Assembly: GCF_042651465.1 (NCBI RefSeq)
Contig: NZ_JBHSCZ010000002.1
Span: 124,001 to 188,000, forward strand
From: Ferruginibacter yonginensis
Lineage (GTDB): Bacteria; Bacteroidota; Bacteroidia; Chitinophagales; Chitinophagaceae
Length of the DNA stretch: 64,000 nucleotides
Reading direction: 5' to 3'
A model generated the notes under the pieces. The model was given only the letters and a program-made list of their open reading frames with translations, had not been told where the DNA came from and ran no database searches. The position numbers and the translations under genes are program-made. Below are positions 59,112 through 64,000 of this stretch, piece after piece. The first letter of the stretch is position 1; each line of letters opens with the position of its first letter.

Positions 59112-60185
59112 ATGTTCATCAACCGCAATAATTACGAGTCATTTTTTCTGCTGTATGCAGATAATGAATTGCGTGCCAATGAACGCCTAGCTGTTGAGGC
59201 TTTTGTAGCAGAAAATGAAGATTTGCGTATAGAGCTCAATATGTTAATGGCAACCATTTTACCAAATGATGCTGTTTATTTTGATGATAAAAATGCCTTA
59301 TTAAAAACAACCAGCATCAACGAAACATTGCAAGAGCAATTATTATTAAAGTTAGATGATGCGTTGCCAGCAAATGAACATGCTGCACTTGAACAGCTTA
59401 TACAAAAAGACGTTGCAGTACAACAAGAGTGGGCATTGTTACAACAAACAAAGCTTGATGCTGCTGATGTTATAGAATTTAAAAACAAAGCCGTTTTATA
59501 CAGGCACGAGCAAGGCAAATTGGTAATTGGTAAATTTTTACGCTATGCTGCAGCAGCTATTTTTATAGGGTTCGGTATTTTTTGGGGTGCTACATGGTTT
59601 AATAAACCTGTTGATAATACTGCGGCACCTACAATAGCTACAAGCAATAACAACCAAAAAAGCCAACCAACTATTGTTAATAATACGAACAGTACTGAAA
59701 ATAATGTAAACAAAACGCAGCCTGCTGTTACTAAACAAAACGACGCTATTGCAGTAAAAAATAACAACAACAGCAGCAGCAATGATAGCAACAACAAAAA
59801 GGTTGTTATGCCCAACAATAGTAATGGTGGTTCTTTAAGCAACGAACCCATTATTGCTGTAACACCAAAAACAATTGTACCTGTTGACATCATCCCTAAT
59901 AAAATTGATGTACCGCAACAAAACATTGCTATAGCAGCGGTAGGCAATAATAAAAAGGTTGATGATAATAATATCGTTCCTTTAGAAACAGCTTATACTT
60001 CAACGGCTGTTTTAAATGAAACCGAAAGCAGCGAAAACAAAATCTTATATCTAGATGAAGATGATGTAAAACGCAGCAAAGTAGGCGGCTTTTTTAGAAA
60101 AGTAAAACGGTTTGTTGAACGAACTGCAAAGGTAAAAACAGGTAACTCCATCAAAATTGCCAATTTTCAAATAACCGGCAACTAA
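59112..60185 (+). CDS. Putative anti-sigma factor with single membrane helix and Asn-rich region
   Basis: The 357 residues start with a short cytoplasmic region that includes YESFFLLYADNELRANERLAVEAFVAENEDLRIEL, a pattern seen in Bacteroidota anti-sigma factors. One membrane helix (about 145-163, FLRYAAAAIFIGFGIFWGATWF) follows. Then comes a periplasmic Asn/Ser/Lys-rich low-complexity stretch (about 180-235), and a conserved-looking tail GGFFRKVKRFVERTAKVKTG. The gene lies between an ECF sigma factor and an outer-membrane barrel protein, which supports the anti-sigma role. There is no recognised zinc motif (HxxxCxxC), so the call rests mainly on context. Confidence 0.75.
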   Translation: MFINRNNYESFFLLYADNELRANERLAVEAFVAENEDLRIELNMLMATILPNDAVYFDDKNALLKTTSINETLQEQLLLKLDDALPANEHAALEQLIQKDVAVQQEWALLQQTKLDAADVIEFKNKAVLYRHEQGKLVIGKFLRYAAAAIFIGFGIFWGATWFNKPVDNTAAPTIATSNNNQKSQPTIVNNTNSTENNVNKTQPAVTKQNDAIAVKNNNNSSSNDSNNKKVVMPNNSNGGSLSNEPIIAVTPKTIVPVDIIPNKIDVPQQNIAIAAVGNNKKVDDNNIVPLETAYTSTAVLNETESSENKILYLDEDDVKRSKVGGFFRKVKRFVERTAKVKTGNSIKIANFQITGN

Positions 60186-60209
60186 CAATTTATTACACAC
60201 TAAAAACGA

Positions 60210-61100
60210 ATGAACATGAAAAGATTGTACGCTTTAACAACATTACTATGCGCTTTTGCCATTACTAGTATGGCACAAACTAACACACCAGCAAGTGATT
60301 CCACAAAAAAAAGTTCGAATAACGATACCATCCGCATTGGCAATATCTTAATTATTAAAAAAGGTAAAATTGGTAAAACAGACTCCGCAGGTGTAATTAT
60401 TACTACCAAAAAGAAAAACAGTAAAGTAAGTACCAACTATGGTATTGTTGATTTTGGTTTCAGCAACTTTAATGATAATACCAGTTACGGTAATACAGGT
60501 GGGTATACGGTAAACAAACCAGGTAGTCCTGCTTTTTCAGAAGCTGATTTGAAATTAAAAGGTGGTAAAAGCATCAACATCAATATTTGGTTTTTTATGC
60601 AAAAAGTAGCATTAGTAAAACAAAATATTAATTTAAAATACGGTTTAGGCTTGGAGTTGAATAACTATCGTTTCCGCTCACCAATTAGCTTTAAAGAAAA
60701 TGGCACCATCCCTTACAGTGGTGGCTTACAAACCAATGCACCATTTGTTTTTAGAGATTCTATTAGCTTCTCAAAAAATAAATTAGCACTCGATTATTTA
60801 ACAGTACCTGTAATGCTCAATTTTGCAACCAATAAAAAACCAGGTAAAAAACAATTCAGCACCAGCTTCGGTATTAGTGCTGGCTACCTTTACAGCCAAC
60901 GCAACAAACAAATTAGCGACGAAAGAGGTAAAGAAAAAAATAAAGGTGATTATGATGTAGAGCGTTTTAAAATTAGCTACATCGGCGAAATTGGGTTAGG
61001 TGGTGTTCGTTTATATGGCGCCTATACACCAAAATCAATTTTTGAAAGAGGATTAGATGTTAAAACCTTTAATGTAGGTATACGTTTGAGCAACTGGTAA
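60210..61100 (+). CDS. Outer-membrane beta-barrel protein (PorT-like)
   Basis: The 296-residue protein has a signal peptide (about 1-22, ending SMAQ), a Ser/Lys/Thr-rich linker (about 23-80) and a small barrel of roughly eight strands beginning NYGIVDFGFSNFND and ending GGVRLYGAYTPKSIFERG and FNVGIRLSNW, with a terminal aromatic residue as expected for outer-membrane proteins. The middle contains DYLTVPVMLNFAT, a hallmark of PorT/outer_membrane_beta-barrel-domain proteins. It is the third gene of the sigma/anti-sigma operon and is probably a target or sensor of that envelope response. ATG codons at 60210 and 60216 are both possible starts. Confidence 0.82.
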   Translation: MNMKRLYALTTLLCAFAITSMAQTNTPASDSTKKSSNNDTIRIGNILIIKKGKIGKTDSAGVIITTKKKNSKVSTNYGIVDFGFSNFNDNTSYGNTGGYTVNKPGSPAFSEADLKLKGGKSININIWFFMQKVALVKQNINLKYGLGLELNNYRFRSPISFKENGTIPYSGGLQTNAPFVFRDSISFSKNKLALDYLTVPVMLNFATNKKPGKKQFSTSFGISAGYLYSQRNKQISDERGKEKNKGDYDVERFKISYIGEIGLGGVRLYGAYTPKSIFERGLDVKTFNVGIRLSNW

Positions 61101-61123
61101 TCCCAATTTTATTTTAAAATAAT

Positions 61124-61170
61124 AGCTGTTTCATTAAATGGATTATCCATTTATTTGAAACAGCTTTTTT
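61124..61170 (+). terminator. Intrinsic terminator of the ECF sigma operon
   Basis: A long hairpin: outer stem AGCTGTTTCA / TGAAACAGCT, inner stem AAATGGA / TCCATTT, then TTTTT (61166-61170). Confidence 0.92.
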
Positions 61171-61293
61171 GTTTATTGCAATTGGCAATTTTATAACAAT
61201 TATGTATGTTACATTTTATTACATTCATGGTCTAATTTTTGATAAACAAGTCAAACCAATCATTTCCTCCATCCAAGGAAAAAACCAAATAAA

Positions 61294-61872
61294 ATGAACA
61301 GCAGAATTTTTTTACTGAGCTTTTCCTTTATAACATTAACGGCACTTACAGCCTTTGCCCCTGCTGATCATAATTTTAGGAGTTACAAAAAACGACCTGC
61401 CAAAAAAGCTTATCGGTTAACAAAAAAAACGAACCCATACTACATAGTTATTTCAAAAAAAGATTATGAATTAAATGTATACGATGAAGAAGGATGGTAT
61501 GCTACTTACCCAATTGTATTTGGTAGTAAAGATTTGAGTGATAAAATGAGGGAAGGCGACAGGCGAACACCTAATGGTTCATTTAAAATTGTACTCAAAA
61601 AAATTCATAACAAATGGGGGCCCGAGCTTTTGCTTGATTACCCCAACGATGAAAGTTACCGACGTTTTAAAGAGCGAAAAGAAAAAGGCCTTATACCTGC
61701 TACTGCTAAAATTGGCGATGGTATTGCCATACATGCCACAAGACCAGAAGAAGAGTGGACCGTAGATAATTTTTATAACTGGACTGATGGATGCATTTCA
61801 TTAAAATACACAGAAATGAAAGATTTGTATAGCTACATTACCGTAGGTACCAACGTTACCATTAACCCTTAG
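61294..61872 (+). CDS. L,D-transpeptidase (YkuD domain), secreted
   Basis: A signal peptide (about 1-22) and a basic linker lead into a YkuD domain of about 145 residues. Recognisable parts are YYIVISKKDYELNVYDEEG, REGDRRTPNGSFKI, the His in DGIAIHATRPEEEW and the catalytic Cys in YNWTDGCISLKYTEM, where S/T-x-G-C is kept as T-D-G-C. The enzyme forms 3-3 crosslinks or attaches lipoproteins to peptidoglycan in the periplasm. It is a single gene; its end overlaps that of queA on the other strand by 11 bases, so both transcripts must run into each other. Confidence 0.9.
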   Translation: MNSRIFLLSFSFITLTALTAFAPADHNFRSYKKRPAKKAYRLTKKTNPYYIVISKKDYELNVYDEEGWYATYPIVFGSKDLSDKMREGDRRTPNGSFKIVLKKIHNKWGPELLLDYPNDESYRRFKERKEKGLIPATAKIGDGIAIHATRPEEEWTVDNFYNWTDGCISLKYTEMKDLYSYITVGTNVTINP

Positions 61873-63097
61873 CTTGGTTTAAATAAATAAGATTAGCATC
61901 GCCATAACTTAAAAACCGAAATTCATTTTTTAAAGCATATTCGTACAATAACTTCCAATCATCGCCAATAGCAGCAGCTACTAACAACAATAAAGTTGAT
62001 TTTGGTTGATGAAAATTAGTTACCAACATGTTTGCTATTTTAAATTGGTAACCCGGTGCAATTAAAATTTGAGTTTTAGTAAATAAGTGCTTTTGTTGGT
62101 GTGCTTGCATCCAATTTACTAATGCTTGTAAACTTTCTTTTGCACTGATCGTAACATCTTTCAAAGGCGGTTCATATACATCCCATTGGTAAATGGTGGG
62201 CATTGATGAGGGTTGCTCTACAATTATTTTAACACCTAGCCAATACAACGATTCAATAGTTCTGAGCGATGTAGTGCCCACTGCTACTATATTACCAAGT
62301 TGCTGTATTATTTGTTGTATTGCAGGTATTGTAACATCAATATACTCAGCATGCATTTCGTGTGCCGCCATGGTTGCGGCTTTTACAGGCTTAAAAGTAC
62401 CTGCACCCACATGCAAGGTTACAAATGCTTTGGCACAACCTTTTGCAGATAGCTTTTCAAAAACTGCTTCAGAAAAATGTAAACCAGCTGTTGGAGCAGC
62501 AACAGAACCGCTGTTTTCAGCAAAAATGGTTTGATACCTTTCGGTATCCGCATCAGCGGTTTGTCTTTTTATATACGGTGGTAATGGCACTGTGCCAGCA
62601 GCTTCAATAATTGTGGCAAAACTCACTTCATTGGGCGTCCATGAAAACGAAATAATGAAGGCCTCCGTAATTTTTTCAATTTTGGTAGCTGATAACACCA
62701 CTGTTTTTCCATCAATTTCCATTGTTTTCTGCAGCACTTCATCTTTCCATTTTGCAGCGCCACCTACCAAACATTTCCATTGCACCGTTTGGTTACTAGC
62801 CATTACCATTGCATAATCTGTAAAAGTACCAACAGGCTCTAAACAAAATACTTCAATAACAGCACCGGTTGGTTTTACAAATTTTATACGTGCATTAATA
62901 ACTTTAGTGTTGTTAAAAATTAGCAAGGCATCATCAGGTAAGTACTGATCAATTGCTGCAAAAGTAGCACTACTTATTTGTTGATTTTTATATACCAATA
63001 ATTGCGATGCATCTCTTTCTTTTAAAGGGTGTAAAGCAATTTGTGTTTCTGGCAAATTGTAGTCAAAATCGTTGATACTAAGTTGTTGTGGGTGCAT
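61862..63097 (-). CDS. queA: S-adenosylmethionine:tRNA ribosyltransferase-isomerase QueA
   Basis: The 411-residue protein matches QueA: LSINDFDYNLPETQIALHP and RDASQLLVY at the N-terminus, IFNNTKVINARI, ENSGSVAAPTAGLHFS, LHVGAGTFKPVKA and a C-terminal MLVTNFHQPKSTLLLLVAA. QueA transfers and rearranges ribose from S-adenosylmethionine onto preQ1 in tRNA, making epoxyqueuosine. The ATG at 63097 shares its first base with the last base of the upstream stop codon (TAATG), so translation is coupled to the alpha/beta hydrolase. A longer frame starting at 63130 lies inside that gene and is not used. Confidence 0.96.
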   Translation of the reverse strand: MHPQQLSINDFDYNLPETQIALHPLKERDASQLLVYKNQQISSATFAAIDQYLPDDALLIFNNTKVINARIKFVKPTGAVIEVFCLEPVGTFTDYAMVMASNQTVQWKCLVGGAAKWKDEVLQKTMEIDGKTVVLSATKIEKITEAFIISFSWTPNEVSFATIIEAAGTVPLPPYIKRQTADADTERYQTIFAENSGSVAAPTAGLHFSEAVFEKLSAKGCAKAFVTLHVGAGTFKPVKAATMAAHEMHAEYIDVTIPAIQQIIQQLGNIVAVGTTSLRTIESLYWLGVKIIVEQPSSMPTIYQWDVYEPPLKDVTISAKESLQALVNWMQAHQQKHLFTKTQILIAPGYQFKIANMLVTNFHQPKSTLLLLVAAAIGDDWKLLYEYALKNEFRFLSYGDANLIYLNQAKG

Positions 63098-64000
63098 TAT
63101 TTTAAAAAAGCTGATACCTCCGCTATCCATTTATCATGTTCATTTTTACAAAGTGATTCGTGGGCACTATTTTGGTACTCCACCCACTTTTTAGCGGTAG
63201 TAATTTGATCAAAAATTTGTTGTGTTTCTGCAACAGTAACTCGAGGGTCGTTGGTGCCATGTTGCAATAATACAGGGCATTGTATGGCAGCGGCATAGCG
63301 ATATGGTTGTAAACCAAAAGCCCAAAAGCCATGTATTGTACCACCCCAAAAAGTGAGCAAAGTGCCAATAGGTTGCGTTGGTACATGCATTATTTTTAAA
63401 CGCCCAGTTACAGCATCAGGTAATGATGCAAATGGCATTTCTAAAATTACTCTTTGAGGCTGTAATTGATAATCATTTATGGCTTTAGTTATGGTAGCAG
63501 CGCCTAATGAAATACCCCATAATACAATATTTTTTTCACCACTTTTTTGCAGATACTCGTATGCCAACGCAACATCTTCCGCTTCATAAAAACCAATGGT
63601 ACAGGTATTGCCTTGGCTATTACCATGTGCCCTAAAATCGAGCAGGAGTGTATTATAACCCATTTGCTGAAACGCAGTGGCTTCTAATACATTTTTAGCT
63701 TTGTTACCGCCATGTCCATGAAACAATGCAACGGTTCCTTTTGCTTGCGGTACCACTTTGTACCAAGCTTCTAAACGCAAACTATCTTTGGTATAGAGAT
63801 TAATAATTTTATAGCTGCTATCAGGTGGTAGGTTAGGCTGTTTGGCTGCGGTAAAACCGAATAATAATTCCTTTGTTTTATCCCAACCGGTTTTTTCATT
63901 ATTAGGTTTAATGTTTACTTCGCCAGCTTCATAATAGTGGGTAAACTTGTAGGCATGAAAAAGGGTGATGATGTTGAGTAGTAAAAATAAAACCGCTGCT
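63097..64000 (-). CDS. Membrane-anchored alpha/beta hydrolase, N-terminus outside window
   Basis: The frame stays open to the window edge, so the start is not seen; about 300 residues are present. The first visible residues (AAVLFLLLNIITLFHAYKF) look like part of a membrane anchor. The alpha/beta hydrolase core follows: VALFHGHGGNKAKNV (oxyanion loop), LWGISLGAATI (nucleophile elbow G-x-S-x-G), LLQHGTNDPRVTV (Asp) and NSAHESL (His). The catalytic triad is complete. It resembles the YqkD/BEM46-type membrane-associated hydrolases. The substrate is unknown. A TTG at 63780 could be taken as a start but leaves out conserved sequence. It is followed directly by queA. Confidence 0.85.
   Translation of the reverse strand, partial: AAVLFLLLNIITLFHAYKFTHYYEAGEVNIKPNNEKTGWDKTKELLFGFTAAKQPNLPPDSSYKIINLYTKDSLRLEAWYKVVPQAKGTVALFHGHGGNKAKNVLEATAFQQMGYNTLLLDFRAHGNSQGNTCTIGFYEAEDVALAYEYLQKSGEKNIVLWGISLGAATITKAINDYQLQPQRVILEMPFASLPDAVTGRLKIMHVPTQPIGTLLTFWGGTIHGFWAFGLQPYRYAAAIQCPVLLQHGTNDPRVTVAETQQIFDQITTAKKWVEYQNSAHESLCKNEHDKWIAEVSAFLK

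Noticed and set aside
1..64000. Mobile elements, prophage or integrated plasmid
   Set aside because: No transposase, integrase, phage structural gene, terminal repeats or tRNA-adjacent attachment site was seen anywhere in the window.

Overview
The window is a 64-kb piece of a low-GC bacterial chromosome, almost certainly from the Bacteroidota and probably a Chitinophagaceae-like lineage. The evidence is type IX secretion (T9SS) C-terminal sorting domains, a DUF1800/DUF1501 pair, LytTR/LytS-type signalling, PKD proteins, A-rich leaders without Shine-Dalgarno sequences, and -7 elements of the form TAnnTTTG. The phylum call is firm; the family-level call is an inference. I see no rRNA, tRNA, CRISPR array, insertion sequence or prophage.

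Region by region. 1-2.7 kb: the end of an outer-membrane beta-barrel gene, then a two-gene sugar-recycling operon (an AmgK-like kinase fused to a RapZ C-terminal domain, and a MurU-like nucleotidyltransferase). 2.8-7.2 kb: DUF1028, DUF1800 and DUF1501 genes, the last with a T9SS signal. 7.2-15 kb: an M16 protease, a TIGR00266/AIM24 protein and two tandem DUF3857/transglutaminase-like secreted proteins. 15-20 kb: two SGNH hydrolases, an MBOAT O-acyltransferase and a GH73-type glucosaminidase. 20-30 kb: a degenerate arginase-fold protein, a PBP4-type DD-peptidase, a PKD/T9SS adhesin-like protein, MutL, a GC-rich structured intergenic element, and a NagZ-like GH3/beta-lactamase fusion split by a frameshift in an A9 tract. 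30-42 kb: a lipoprotein, a second M16 protease, an RluE-like pseudouridine synthase, ComEC, PurH, an EamA transporter, a polysaccharide-deacetylase-like protein and LutB.

42-53 kb is the accessory-looking part. It is a tight run of eleven plus-strand genes flanked by one minus-strand gene on the left and four on the right. Nearly all encode small secreted proteins of no recognised function, several in paralogous pairs. Embedded among them is a protein with the full architecture of a pentameric ligand-gated ion channel (GLIC/ELIC type). A LytTR response regulator and a propeller-type LytS sensor kinase follow directly and could control the block. 57-64 kb returns to ordinary genes: Kbl, an ECF sigma/anti-sigma/outer-membrane barrel operon, an L,D-transpeptidase, QueA and a membrane-anchored alpha/beta hydrolase.

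A recurring theme is peptidoglycan turnover: MurNAc recycling, O-acylation, glucosaminidase, DD-peptidase, NagZ-like hydrolase and L,D-transpeptidase genes all fall in this window, though not in one operon.
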